From NCBI GenBank assembly GCA_002104945.1, contig MCFH01000032.1, forward strand, positions 62,001 through 126,000: a stretch of 64,000 nucleotides of DNA, in the 5' to 3' direction. The translations under genes were made by a program, and so were the position numbers. The number at the start of each line of letters is the position of its first letter. The stretch's first letter is position 1. Under the pieces are notes generated by a model. That model was not told the DNA's origin. It did not search any database and saw only the letters and a list, made by a program, of their open reading frames with translations. Below are positions 39,801-52,297 of the stretch, in pieces. The stretch is from Piromyces finnis (taxonomy: Eukaryota; Neocallimastigomycota; Neocallimastigomycetes; Neocallimastigales; Neocallimastigaceae).

Positions 39801-42338
39801 TATAAAAATTTATATATATATATTATTTATTTATAATTTTTATCCTTAAAATTTAATTGCCTATTATCAATGAAAACGAAATCTATTGCAAATTATAATT
39901 CATCACCATTCCACATTTGTTATTCTTACCTTTCCTTTAGAAATATATTTGTATGCATTGCTTTCTACGTTTTTATTGTTTCCATGATTGTATTAATTGG
40001 AAAGAGAATGATAAGTCATGTCAAGGAAATGAGAAATAGATGTATATCTTCTATTGAAAGCTTTTCCATCATTGATATAATCATACTTCATTATCGACTT
40101 TTTGTGGAAATAATAGTCTATGTCATATCAAGAATTAATCATGGGTTATTTGAATCCTTATTTTATGTCAAGAATTATTCCTACACAAAATTAAGTTTAA
40201 GTCAATGTCGTATGATTGAAAGAGATGTTTTCATTAACAAAAATCAAAAGAGTCAATGCCCAATCGCGGTTTTCAATACCACTCTTCAAATCATTAATAA
40301 TCTCCATTTTGCAACCAATGAAATTTCAAATGCTACCTGTGCCTATATTCTCTATACCACTGCCATTCAATTCTACATTAATTTCCATAATAAGCCATTT
40401 GGTAAGGCCATAGCCCTTCGTATATGGCGTAAAGGTAGTGAATATGTCGCCAAAACAAAGGAGGATGAGAAAGAAGAGTATGAAAGATCCCTTAAGCAAA
40501 GAAAAAAGTATGATGACTATAAAAAAAAGAGAAAGCTTAATATTGCGTGTGAAGCAGTTGCCTACATCATTAATTATATCAATGATAATCCCCGAATTAC
40601 CGAAGAGTTCTTTTCCAAGGGTCATTGGGTAAATTTCTTGGATGGAAATATGTTTGACCGTTGTTCCACACCCTACGATATATCCAATAAAAAATGTCTT
40701 TTAATTACTTTTTCCACCGCCTTCAAATACCATCATTTATTAAACACCTTTAAAAAGCATGGTCTCAAATATATCTATATGGCCCCCTCCATCAATCCGG
40801 AATCTGGAGACCAGACTGAACCTGAAACCGATTCTGATTCCGATAATAATTCTGTCAGCAGCAGCAGCAGCGGTACACCTTCAAAAGAAATGAACGAAAA
40901 GCAAATCAAAGAAAATGTTAAGAATAACTATCTTTCCCTCCCAAACTATTACCTTTCCCTTACCAATTATTACCTTCCATCCAGTAATATTATATCGTCG
41001 ATTGAAGCGCCGCTTCAAAGAATCATGGAAAAATTGATGACCGATAAAAAATCAAAAAAGAAAGAAAAGGAGCAAAATAGTGTACGAAAAATTGATAATA
41101 TTTTAAATGTTATTATCAAGGTAGCCGACAGTTCCCTGATGGTGAATGATATTAATTTGTATTGGTATACCCAAATTCTATGGATTATGGTCTCCTGGAA
41201 AAAAGAGTATTTTAAACCCGTGACATCTGACGCTATCATGAATAAGATCAATGCCCAACTCTTTTATGCCGATCAATTTAGAAAATTAATAATTTCTTCG
41301 GTGACGTCGTACTACCATGATGTAGTGGAAGACGATTCTAGAAATGGAATTCCAAAGTCTAAAGCCATTTACAGTGATGATCTCTACACCACCACCACCA
41401 CCACCACCACCATCTCAGAAGGTAAAGCAAAGGAAGAAGAAGAGGAAGAAAAGCGTGAAGAAGAGTATGTTTCTGAATTTAAAACAGAAACGATTCCTGC
41501 CACATCCGAAACAGACACTTCCAGTAGGGATAATGCCTCTGATGTAGATTTTGAATTAGGACAAGCGTATCAAGGATTAGCCAAGCGTTACTACAGTCAT
41601 CCAAATTATTCGACCGTTCATTTCCTTTCCGATTATACACGTCAATTTATTACACTATCCCTCTTTTCCTGGTTAATGGTTCAAAACAAAAAGTTTCAGA
41701 TTGCCAAGCGTAGTATTGATAAAGCGCATCAAATTTTAGAAAAAATCACCAGTTTTTCCATTTGTAAAGAAGATTTTTCATTTGCCAAATTATTTAAAGA
41801 AGAAAATGATTATTATCCCGATATTATGTTAAAATTTGAGAGAATTGTTGTTATTTTAGCCGGTACCTGGTTAGTCGAATCAGAAAAAATGATTATTAAT
41901 CATGAAAAGCAGCAACAACAGCAGCAACAACAAGAAGAAGAAATAAGGCAAGATTCTTCTCCATCCACCTTCCAATCATTATCTAATGACAACACTTGTT
42001 GTTGTTTTACGGAAAGCATCCGTGAAAGGGGTAATGATGACAAAGGGAAAGAAGAAGAAGAAGAAGAAGATAGGGAGAAGGAGGCATTAGTGGATGAAGT
42101 GATAACCTTGCCCAACCATCCAAAGGATACTAAAATGACGTCTACTACCTCTACGACGCTATCCAAAAAGACCTCTATTGTTGTACCTCCCAAACTTTCC
42201 GAAGGATTTATAAAATTAATTCGTTTTTATCAAGAAATGTTACCTTATATTGGATCGGATAGTATAGCAATAGAATGTTTCAAAACCATTCAACATTATC
42301 AAAATGATTATAAGAAATTATGTTTAGAATATTATTAA
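36821..42338 (+). CDS. SREBP-type membrane-tethered bHLH transcription factor
   Basis: Two exons, 36821-39546 and 39941-42338, join in phase (GTATGT donor, TTTAG acceptor) into 1707 residues. The N-terminus is Asn/Gln/Ser/Thr-rich with a Gln run. The bHLH starts near residue 620 with AHNAIERRYRNNINDRI; Tyr628 in ERRYR is the SREBP signature in place of Arg. Helix 2 reads KLNKATVLKSATDYI and a leucine-zipper-like helix follows. The loop between helices is about 45 residues, far longer than usual. A membrane helix near 833-852 (MMASLLLFTVGLFEYGSYL), a loop of about 55 residues and a second helix near 910-930 (NIFVCIAFYVFIVSMIVLI), completed by the splice, give the SREBP hairpin. The 770-residue C-terminal part would be the cytosolic regulatory domain. 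SREBPs are held in the ER and released by proteolysis when sterol or oxygen falls. The class is secure; the target pathway is not. Confidence 0.9.
39575..39730. repeat. Short tandem repeat inside the SREBP intron
   Basis: About eleven 13-14-bp units alternate between CATAAATCTATAG, TCAAAAACCTATAG and close variants, beginning about 30 bases inside the donor end of the intron 39547-39940. Confidence 0.92.
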
Positions 42339-43162
42339 GCACACCCATCCACCCAACCCATCTACACCCACACACCAAATTTAACAATGATAAAATGAAT
42401 CGTATTAAAAAAAAAAAAAATAACAACAATAAAAAAAAAAATATTTAAAAAAAAAAAATCTATATATTTTACTGTAGTATTTCTTTTAATTTTTTATTTT
42501 TTATATGTAACGTTTTTAGTTTTTTTTTTTTCCCTATTCCTATTTTATTTATTTATTATTTATATATACATATATATAGTTTTATTATTACTATTATTAT
42601 TATTATTTGTATGGATAAAAAGTTTTTTTTTTTTTTTTCTTCCTTCCCATTTTGTAAATATCAAATTCTCTTTATTATAAGAATAAAAAAAAATTACACT
42701 TTATAAAAAAAAAAAAAAGAGCCTAGTTCCTGGTCATCCATGATCCTTCTTGTGGTGTTAAATTTTCCTAGAAAATTTTTTAATCAAAGAAAAAAAAAAT
42801 TTAATATTTTCTATTCTTTATTTAATGTATTCTAATATATTGTTCAATTGAGTTTTTCATTTATTTAATATAATGATAATATATTAATTAAATTTTAATT
42901 TTTCATCAAAAAAGTTTAAAAAAAAAATTTTTTTTATTTTTTTTTTAATTTTTTTTTTATTTATAAAAAATTAATATTTTTTTTCTTTTTTTCTTTTTTT
43001 TTCTAAAAAAAATAAAAAATAAAAAAAAAAAATAAAAAAAACGTCAAATCCGTTAAATTGAAACTTTTTAAAAAAAAAAAAAAATCAATATTGCCTTTTT
43101 GTCTTTTTTTTTTTTTGTCTATCGCCTTTTTTTTATTAAAGAATTTTATCTTTTTTTTTAGT

Positions 43163-43194
<32 letters not shown>

Positions 43195-43617
43195 CACATT
43201 TTACAACAAATTTAATTTTTTAATTTTTTGAAAAATATAAAGTAAATATTTTTTTATTTTTTATTTTTTTTTTTTTTAAATTTTTCTATGTAAAATGGTT
43301 TGGTCATTGACTTTTAAAAAAAAAATTGACACAATTACACCTAAAGCAATATACAATATTTATGGATATTTATGGATATCTGTGGGATGAAATAAAAATT
43401 TAAAAATATTATTAAAATATCAAATATTAAACACGCATACCCATGGATAAACACACGAAACTTTATCCACACCACTAGAAATGGTTAAACTTAAAAGGGA
43501 TGAAAAAAAAAAAAAAAAAAAAATCATTTAAATAATATTTTATAATGGACGATTTATCAATAAAAATTCAAAAAAAAAATAAACACCATTTTTTACGTTT
43601 AATCAATAAAAGAATAC

Positions 43618-43656
<39 letters not shown>

Positions 43657-44036
43657 TTGTGAAAATACCCATAAAGGTTTTTTTAAAAAAGAAAAATGTT
43701 AAAGAAAAAAAAAAATTATAATTAAATTTTATATAGAAAAAACTTTAACCACTTTTTTTTTTATTTTTCAAAAATTTATAAGTATATAATACTAATGCAT
43801 TATTATTCTTATTTAATATATTATTATATTTTAGAAATTAAAGACCTTTTATTTTTTATCTTGGATATAGATTATTTAATTCAGTTTTGTCAATAATAAT
43901 TGTATTATTTTTTTTATTTTCCAAAGCAAACGAAATTTTAAAAAAAAAAAAAAAAACATTAAAATAAAGCAAAGAAAATTATCCCTTTTTTAAAAAAAAA
44001 AGAAAAAAGAAACATATAGAATAGTAATAATAAAAA
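42339..44036. other. Spacer with long A runs and possible stray exons
   Basis: This is the downstream region of SREBP and upstream of GOT1. It contains pure A runs of about 30 (43164-43193) and 34 (43619-43652). Two small minus-strand pieces flanked by splice-like sites occur at 42723-42767 (ENLTPQEGSWMTRN then stop) and 43441-43474; I cannot assemble them into a gene. Confidence 0.55.
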
Positions 44037-45071
44037 ATGTTGACAGATCTTCAAAGTAAGTAAATAAAAAAAAATTTTTTTTTATAGAATTCAGTTTAAA
44101 CTACACTATAAATATTAAAAAAAAAAAGGTATCTAACCCCAAAATTTTATTATAATATTAAAAAGAAATTGGTGTTGGTTTAACTGCATTTGGTATCATA
44201 TTTATGATACTAGGTATACTTCTTTTTTTTGATGCTGGATTTATCGCTATTGGAAATGTAAATTATATATTATAGAATTATTTTATTTTTTATTATCAAG
44301 CTATTCTTTTAAACAAAAGGAAAATAGTTTGTACTAAAATCCGCCAATAATAAAAACTTGATAATTAATAAGCAAAAAAAATTTTTTTTTTTTTTTCCTT
44401 TTTTAAATATAGATATTATTCTTAGCAGGTATAACAACTGTTATTGGATTCCTAAGAACCATATTATTCTTTAAAAGAAAAAACAAAATATTCGGTACCG
44501 TCTGCTTCTTTACCGGTATCTTTTTAGTATTTTTAAAATGGTAAAATAAAAAAAAATTTTTTTTTTAAATATTTTAAAATGAAAATGTATAAAAATGTAT
44601 TAATTTATATCATCCATGCTATGTATTTGTATTTTATTTTAAATTCTAAAAATCGATAGGCCATTCATTGGTATAATTGTTGAACTCTTTGGTTTTGTTA
44701 ATCTCTTTGGGTAAGTTTGAATAATTATATAATATAATATACCTTTTTTATTTTTATCAAAATCATTTCAAAAAAAAAAAAAATAAAACTAAATTATTAA
44801 AATATTTTATGTTATATAGTGATTTCTTCCCAGTAATATTATCTACTATGAGAAACTTACCAATTATTGGTAATATATTAAATAAACCAGTGGTTAGAGA
44901 AGTATGTGTATAAAATGTTTTACCGAATCAAAAAAAAAAAAATTTAAAAAAATTAAAATATTAATTATAATATTATTATTATATATTCTATATATATCTA
45001 TATTTTTTATTATTATTTCATTATTTCATTAGATGACTGATAAACTTGTTGGAAAAAGACTTCCAGTTTAA
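44037..45071 (+). CDS. GOT1: Golgi transport protein GOT1
   Basis: Six exons, 44037-44055, 44166-44257, 44413-44540, 44660-44710, 44820-44901 and 45033-45071, join in phase into 136 residues; yeast Got1 has 138. All introns are about 90-160 bases with GTAAGT, GTAAAT, GTAAAA or GTATGT donors. The product starts MLTDLQKIGVGLTAFGIIFM and has four membrane helices. Family motifs are visible: LLFFDAGFIAIGN (family LFFDxxLLAxGN), FFKRKNKIFGTVCFFTGI, FLKWPFIGIIVELFGF and LFGDFFPVI. The C-terminal helix has IPxxG-like spacing (LPIIGNIL). Got1 is a small tetraspan membrane protein of the early secretory pathway that supports COPII vesicle traffic between ER and Golgi. The short first exon (19 nt) makes this gene easy to miss. 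Length, topology and motif order make the call firm. Confidence 0.94.
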
Positions 45072-46660
45072 TTTGTTTTTGTTTTTTTTTTTTACTATTC
45101 CATTTTACACATTTATATATCAAATAGAAAACTGTTGTTATTTTTTTTTTCAACAGTATAAAACATCAATAAATTATAGAAATCAGGAAAAAAAAAAAAA
45201 AGATGAGCTATAATATTTAAAAAAAAAAAAACTCCAAAATAATACTACAGAAATATTCAATATAAAATTCAGTAATAATAATATTAATAATTAATTATAT
45301 GAATTATTAAAAAAATTATATATATATATCCTTTTAAATAATCACAAGTTTACAATAAAAAATAAAAAAAAAAAAAAAAACATTTTCTTTTTTTATATTT
45401 GTATTTTTATTGCTATTATATATATATATATTTATTTTTTGTTTTTATTTTTTTTTTAGTTTTTTTTAAAAAAAAAAAGAAAGCGAGGGTAGTAACATAC
45501 ATACATTTATAAATTGAAAATTACTTTTTTTTTTTTTTTTCTTTTTCTATAATGAAGATGAACTAATAAAAAAAAAAGAAATTTTAAACCTTTTAAAAAA
45601 AGGTTTGTTATTGTGGATTATTAAAAAAAAAAAAAAAAAAAAAAAGCATCATTTAAATTTCATTTTCCTAATAAAATAATAGATTATAAAAAAAAAAAAA
45701 AAAAAAAAAGAGTAAGACATGTTAAATACACCATTATTTATTTTATTATTATTTATTTATTTCATTCTTTCTTTTCACCGATCAAGAAATTATAAAATAA
45801 ATAATTGAATAAAGGAAGAAAAAAAGAAAAAGTTTTTTTTTTTATATATAAATAAATAAATAAATAAATAAATAATGACCCTAACTAATAAATCGCCACC
45901 ACTGCCATGAATTCATTTTTTTTAAAAAAGTTTAAAAATGAAGTTTATTTTTTAACCTTTTTTTTTTCTCTGTTATTTTTTTAAAAATAAAAAAAAAATA
46001 AGATTTTCTTGTGGATTAACCATAAAAGAAAAAAAAAACTTTCTACGATTATTATTATTTATGATCATATGCCTTTTTTTTTTTTTATTATTATTATTAT
46101 TATCATTGATATTGATATATTGATGATAAATATTGAATATTTGGTATTTTCTAATAAAGAATAAATATATATATATTTTTTAATCTTTATCTATTAAAAG
46201 GATGTTAATAAAAATAAAACTGCAGACAATTTTTCTTTTTTTTTTCAAAAAAAAAATATTTTATTTTATATTATTTTTATTTTTTCTATTTTATTTAGTT
46301 TCTTGTTTTTTTATTTTATTTTTTGTTTTTTTGTTTTTTTTTTTTTTTAGTTTGTTTGTTTGTTTTGTTTATTATCGATTTTGATTTTAAAATTAGAGTT
46401 GTTATTTTATTTATTATTTAAAAAGTTTATTTAATTATTTATTCTTTTTTTATTCATTCATTTTATTCCCTAGTTTTTTTTTTTTTTTTTTTTTTTTTTA
46501 ATAAAAGAACAAGTTAAAAGAAAAAATAAACATGGAAAAGTTTTAAAAATTTAAAATAATAAAATTTAAATTTTAAAAATTCTAAATGAATTTAAAAAAA
46601 AAATAATTTTTATTTTTTTTTTTAATCTTAAAAGAATTTTTTTTGTGGTATGATAATAGC

Positions 46661-46696
<36 letters not shown>

Positions 46697-46965
46697 GAAA
46701 AGAAAAGAAAAGAAAAAAGAGAAATATATTTTAAAAAAAATTACATATTTATTAATAATTATTATTATTTTATTTAAAAAAAAATAAAATAAAATGTAAA
46801 AAAAAAAACTATTAAATAACTTTGAAAATAGATTAGGAAATTTAAAATTTTAATTATAATAAAAGAAAAAAAATAGAGTTAAATTTTTTAAAAATTCTTT
46901 CTATTTTAAAAATTTTATTTAATATCGAAAAACTAGTTTCTTTACCTCGTAAATTATTATTATTC

Positions 46966-47014
<49 letters not shown>

Positions 47015-47122
47015 TTTATAAACTATAGAGATTAATAAGAAATATTATTATAATATAATAATTTTTTTTTTTTCTTAATTATTTTGTAAATTTTAATTTA
47101 TTTAGTTTCTCGATATACACAT

Positions 47123-47165
<43 letters not shown>

Positions 47166-47345
47166 TTCCAAAATAAACTACCTTTATATACAATAAATAA
47201 TTTGTTAATCTATTCTTTATTTATTATAGATAAATCATTTTTCAATTTCAATATACTTAGACTAAAATATAATCTTTTGTAAAGAACAAAAAAAAAAAAA
47301 AAAAAACGAAGATTTTTTTTTTTTAAAGAGCAAAATAAAGATTAA
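45072..47345. other. 2.3-kb gene-free spacer
   Basis: This is the downstream region of GOT1 and upstream of the secreted-protein gene. It contains many A and T runs, a TTA microsatellite at about 46971-47011, an AAAAG run near 46675-46715 and TA-rich DNA. No gene is visible. Confidence 0.7.
46971..47011. repeat. TTA microsatellite
   Basis: About 13 TTA units upstream of the secreted-protein gene. Confidence 0.92.
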
Positions 47346-50140
47346 ATGAAATTATCCACCAAAAATATTATTTCAGTTGCCATTGCATTGGCAACTACAT
47401 TAAATGTTCATGCTCGTCCAACTGTCGGATTAAAGGGAGTCGATAAGCTTATTCATTCAGAACAAGTAAGTTTTTTTTTATTATTACTATTATTATTATT
47501 ATTAATTTTTATAAAAAAAATATATATATATATAAATATATATAATAAAAGATGAAGATATTTAATTATATAATAATAATAATTTAATTTTTATATTATA
47601 TTCTTTTATTCTTTTTCACATTATTTTATTTTTATTTAAAAAAAAAAAGGAAAAAGTTAACCATAAAGTTAGAGAAGAATTTATTGGATTAGAAGAACAA
47701 GAAAAAGTAATTGATTTTACACCTTATGCACCACTTTTTGATTTAGTTTGTCAATCAGATTTAACAGATTGGTGTAATTTATACCCAGAACAATGTTCCT
47801 ATGTTAAAAGTAATTTTTTTTTTTTTTTTACTTTCTTTTGTTACTTTTTTATTTATGACTTACAATAATAATAATAGTAATAATAATAATTTATAAACCT
47901 TTATTTTTGAAAAAAAAAAATTTTTTTCCGATAATTATAAAACTAATCTCTTTCTTTTCTTTAAAAATGTATATTTATATGTACATTCTCATATAATTTA
48001 TATTTATATATAAAATTATAAAAAAAAAAATCACTTTTGTCTTTTTTTTTTATTATAAATTTCAATAACTATAATACTTACAAATAATAATAATAATCAA
48101 TTACATTATATATCAATTTACCTATTATAATTCTCAATCTAATTAAAAAAAAATGCATTTATCTAAATCTTCCTACCTATACACACACACACACATACAC
48201 ACACACCTCTATACGCATTAACACTACATAAAAATAACTATTCAATATTATTAAAAACTTTTTTTTTTTCATTATGATTCAACATTTTTTAATTAATTAT
48301 CCTACACTTTCATCCTACACTTTTTAAATATTGATGTTTTTTCTTTTTTTTTTTTTTTTTTACTTCTATCTTTTTTAATAATAATAATTAAAAAAAAATT
48401 TTTTATCTAGCTCTTTGTGTTAAAAATGAAAATGATGGCTATTGTGCTTTCGACGTCTACCAAAATTACATTAAACATAGTAATAGCATTGTCAATAATA
48501 TTTATGGTTATATTGATCTTTGTGATGATTGTTTAATTGAAATGGCAAATGAATTCCAAAAAGTTAGCCAGGATGAAGAAATCAAGAATGAAATGAAAAC
48601 TTTTTCAGAAATGTGTAGAGTAAAACTTTTTATGGATTCATATTTAAAGGAAAATCAACATAATGAAGAAGCCATTATTTCTTCTATTGCTTCCTTTGTT
48701 CCATTAGATAGAGCTAAATTAAAAAGAAATGTTGGTAAAATTCATTCCTTTAAAAATCCTGATGCTGGAGGTTTCTTAAAATCCAATGGTAAAATAAAGT
48801 ATGGTCATGTAGGTATAAACGAAAAGATCAATACCTTTATTAATTATAATAAGGAAAGAAGTACTCAAGCTCATAAAAGACAAGAAAATGAAGCAGAAGG
48901 TGGAGTAGTAAATGATGACTTTACCTTATTTAACGCTTTTGCCACCAAAATTTCTACTGCTCTTACCGATATTAAGGAATTAGCCCTTCAAAAAGTCAGT
49001 ACTATTTTTGACAACCTTGAATTTAGTATAAATAGTGTCTTTGAAGAAAAAGAAGAAAGAGTTATCTACGTTTATAATCCAGAAATGATAAAAGAGGAAG
49101 AAGAAGATGACAACGTCATCACTTCTGAATTTCTCAGTGATATTAAAAATATTTTAAATAGTCATGTTGCTTCGGATGATGATAAAGAAGAAGAAGAAAC
49201 TACCCTTGCTATGACCGCCGCCACCACTACTCAAGAACCAACAATGATTGTTGAAGATAATAATACCTTTGATGACAATGATGATAATAACGATGAAATA
49301 CCTACAGAACCTATCGATGATATCTTTCAAATAAACGAAAATCCATCCACCGAAAAGAAATCCAAATTTATTGAAATTTTCCATATTCCTCCAGAAGTAA
49401 AAGAGGAGAATGTTATGGGTATAGCTGCTCTTCCAAATCCAACCGAAACTGAATCCATCGCTGAACCAACCGAAATTCCATCTTCTACCGTTGAACAAGA
49501 AATTCCAACTGAAGAAAGTGGTACTGAAGGTGATGATGAACTCGATGAAGATAAGGAAGATGAAACTGCTCCTCATCAACATGGACATGTTTTTGTTGCC
49601 GGTCCACCAAACGGAAAAAAACCAATAAATAAACCAGAATTCCCAATCTTTAATCCAGGAAAATTTAATCGTCCAAATAAAGGTTGGAAGGTGAAAGGAA
49701 TTCAACAACAAAATAAACATCAATTTTTCGGCGGTAATAGTGAAAAGCCAACCATTCTTCAAACCATTAATAAGATTTTTGAAGAAAATAAATTTAGTAA
49801 ACCTTCCACACCAAATGACCCTTCCGATTTATATATGCCATTTAAGAAATGGGTGAAAAAGAATGAATATGTTGTAAGTAAAAAGGAAGAAGAAGTTGAA
49901 ATTGTCGAAGAAGTCAACATCCATGATAACACTTCAATGGAAGAAAAAAATACTTTTTCTGATATTGATCTTGAAGAAGGAAAATCTATTAAATTAAATA
50001 AACCAGATCATAGAAATAATGATGATGATGATGAAGAAGCGATACAAATAGGAACTAAAAAGATTTCTTTTATTAATAGTGTTCATCCAACAAAACCTTC
50101 CTTAAACTTTAGAAATCATAAAGGAAAAGATACTCATTAA
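47346..50140 (+). CDS. Secreted Cys-rich acidic protein of unknown function
   Basis: Three exons, 47346-47465, 47650-47809 and 48411-50140, join in phase (GTAAGT/AAAG and GTAATT/TCTAG) into 669 residues. The N-terminus MKLSTKNIISVAIALATTLN is a clear signal peptide, with likely cleavage after VHA near residue 23. A compact region at about residues 65-150 has eight Cys, including WC, YPEQC, LCDDC and SEMC, and looks like a small disulphide-bonded fold. The rest is low complexity: long Glu/Asp-rich stretches, Pro-Thr-Glu repeats, a basic patch with GPPNGKKPINKPEFP, and a polar C-terminus. It has no membrane helix, no ER-retention end and no cellulosome dockerin or carbohydrate-binding pattern. 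I do not recognise the family. The even Cys number and the signal peptide support a secreted or wall-associated protein. Confidence 0.85.
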
Positions 50141-51098
50141 ATCAAAAAAAAATTATATATATATAGCATAAAATAATCTTTTTTCTTTTTTTTTAAAATC
50201 AATCAAAAGAAACATTTTTTTTTATTTTTATTTTTATATCACCCTCCAATGTAATATATTTATATATTTATTTTAATATATAAGAAGAAAATAATGATAA
50301 AAAAAAAAAAAAAAAAAGCTTTTTTTTTTTTATGTAAATAAATTAATTTAAATTTCTTTTTTTTTTTTTTTAACTTTATAAAATAAATAAAAAATAAAAA
50401 AATAATTTTTTTTTTTTGTGTGTGCATGTTTGTGTGTGCCACTTTCTAGTTTCCTTTTCATATGTAGAAATTTCACCAAAAAAAAGTCATCCTTTTTTTT
50501 TTTTAGGCTAGGAAGAGAATACATTTCTTGTAGTTATTCATTTAAATTTTGATACTATATTATATTAGGTAATAATACATATTGGTATAATAAATTAAAA
50601 TAAGAAAATATATATAAATAGTAAATAAAATAAAATAATCAAGTTACGTGGGATTGGTCCCTCTTTACCTAATAAATTAAATAAAATAAGTAACATCAGG
50701 TAGGACTTTTTTGCAACTTAAATAATTATTTTATATTATTTTATATTACAGTAGGATAGGCGATTTAAATTAAGGTATTTGTTTGTTAGTACACATCTGA
50801 GAACTTTTACTTCCATTATTTAGGCTAACTAATTATTCCAATAATGTTCTCTAGTTTTTTTTTTTTTTTTTTTTTTAATATAAATTTTCATAAGTTTCTT
50901 ATATGGTAGTGAACAAGATTCTTTGGCCCTAAAATATGGAAGGAATAAGTCGGACGAGATCTTTTATAATACAGTTTGATTCTCTCCATTTAATAAAGCA
51001 TTTCACTTGTTGTAATGCAGCACAAATACCTAATACCTGAAAGGGTTGGAATTCTCAAATCTCTTGTAAGAAGCATACAAACGAATAAAATGAATTTC

Positions 51099-51137
<39 letters not shown>

Positions 51138-52053
51138 TATTATTTAGATTTTTATTGTGAAAGCTATTTGACACTTCATAAAACAACAATATTGATAAGC
51201 GATTAGACTCTACAAATTCTATTCCTATTGGGATTAAGTAATGGAGCATAGTTAAAAAAAAAAAAAACTTTACTTAAAATATAGGAATGAACGAAAAAAA
51301 AAAAAAATGAAAAATGAACTCAACAACAAAACACTGAATTATTTTACTAAAAAAAAAAAAAAAAAAAAAAAGGCATTTGTTTGTTTTTTAGAGTTCAAAT
51401 ACGAATTTCATGAAAAATTTTTTATTATATTATTTTTATAGATTATTATTATTATTTTCTTATATCTTAATAATGTGGATGATGAATATATAATGTGTGT
51501 GTAATGTATGTGTTATTCGAGGTAAAATGCGTTATATATATATTTTTGATTTAATAAAGAATAATCCTAGAAAGAGTAGTGAGGGATAATCGGTAATTTT
51601 TTTTTTTTTTTTTTTTAAATTATATTTTATGATGTTTTTTTTTTTGTTCTGTTTTTTTTGTTTTTTGTTTTTTTGTTTGTTTTTTAATATTATTACTGTC
51701 TTTTTTTTTATATTGATTATTTTTTGATTTGTTTTGGATTTTCCTGATTCTTTTTCTATTCATTATTATTTTCGATAAATTAATAGTAGAACTGTTTGCT
51801 ATTATTGCTGTGAGTGACCATTCGTTACACTTATATATATAACAGTAGATTATTTGGGATAAAGATGAATTTAATATGGTATATAATAGTCTTTTTTTTT
51901 TTAAAAAAAAAAAAAAAGTTTCATTTTCTAATTTTGTGTGTGTTGAGACTGAACCTGAATTAGCGGATATATTATTAAAAAAAATATATCATTGGATTTT
52001 AATTTAATTCTCTTTTCTTCTTCTTCTTCTTCTTCTCCTTTTTGTTGTTTTTT

Positions 52054-52093
<40 letters not shown>

Positions 52094-52250
52094 CTAAATC
52101 TGTCATGTATCTAATAGGAATATATATATTATATTATAAATACTTTTTGTAAACTTTTTATATATATTTTTGTTATATAAAGTTTTTTTTATTTTTAAAA
52201 AAAAAAAAAAAAAGATAATACTATTTAAATTATTATTATCATTATTACTA

Positions 52251-52297
<47 letters not shown>

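Noticed and set aside
39870-39940. Separate plus-strand gene starting at the ATG at 39870
   Set aside because: The TTTAG acceptor at 39940 joins in phase to the SREBP exon and completes the second membrane helix, so this stretch is better read as intron.
49154-49762. 202-codon minus-strand frame
   Set aside because: It is the antisense of the Glu/Pro-rich part of the secreted-protein gene, whose exon joins and signal peptide are convincing.
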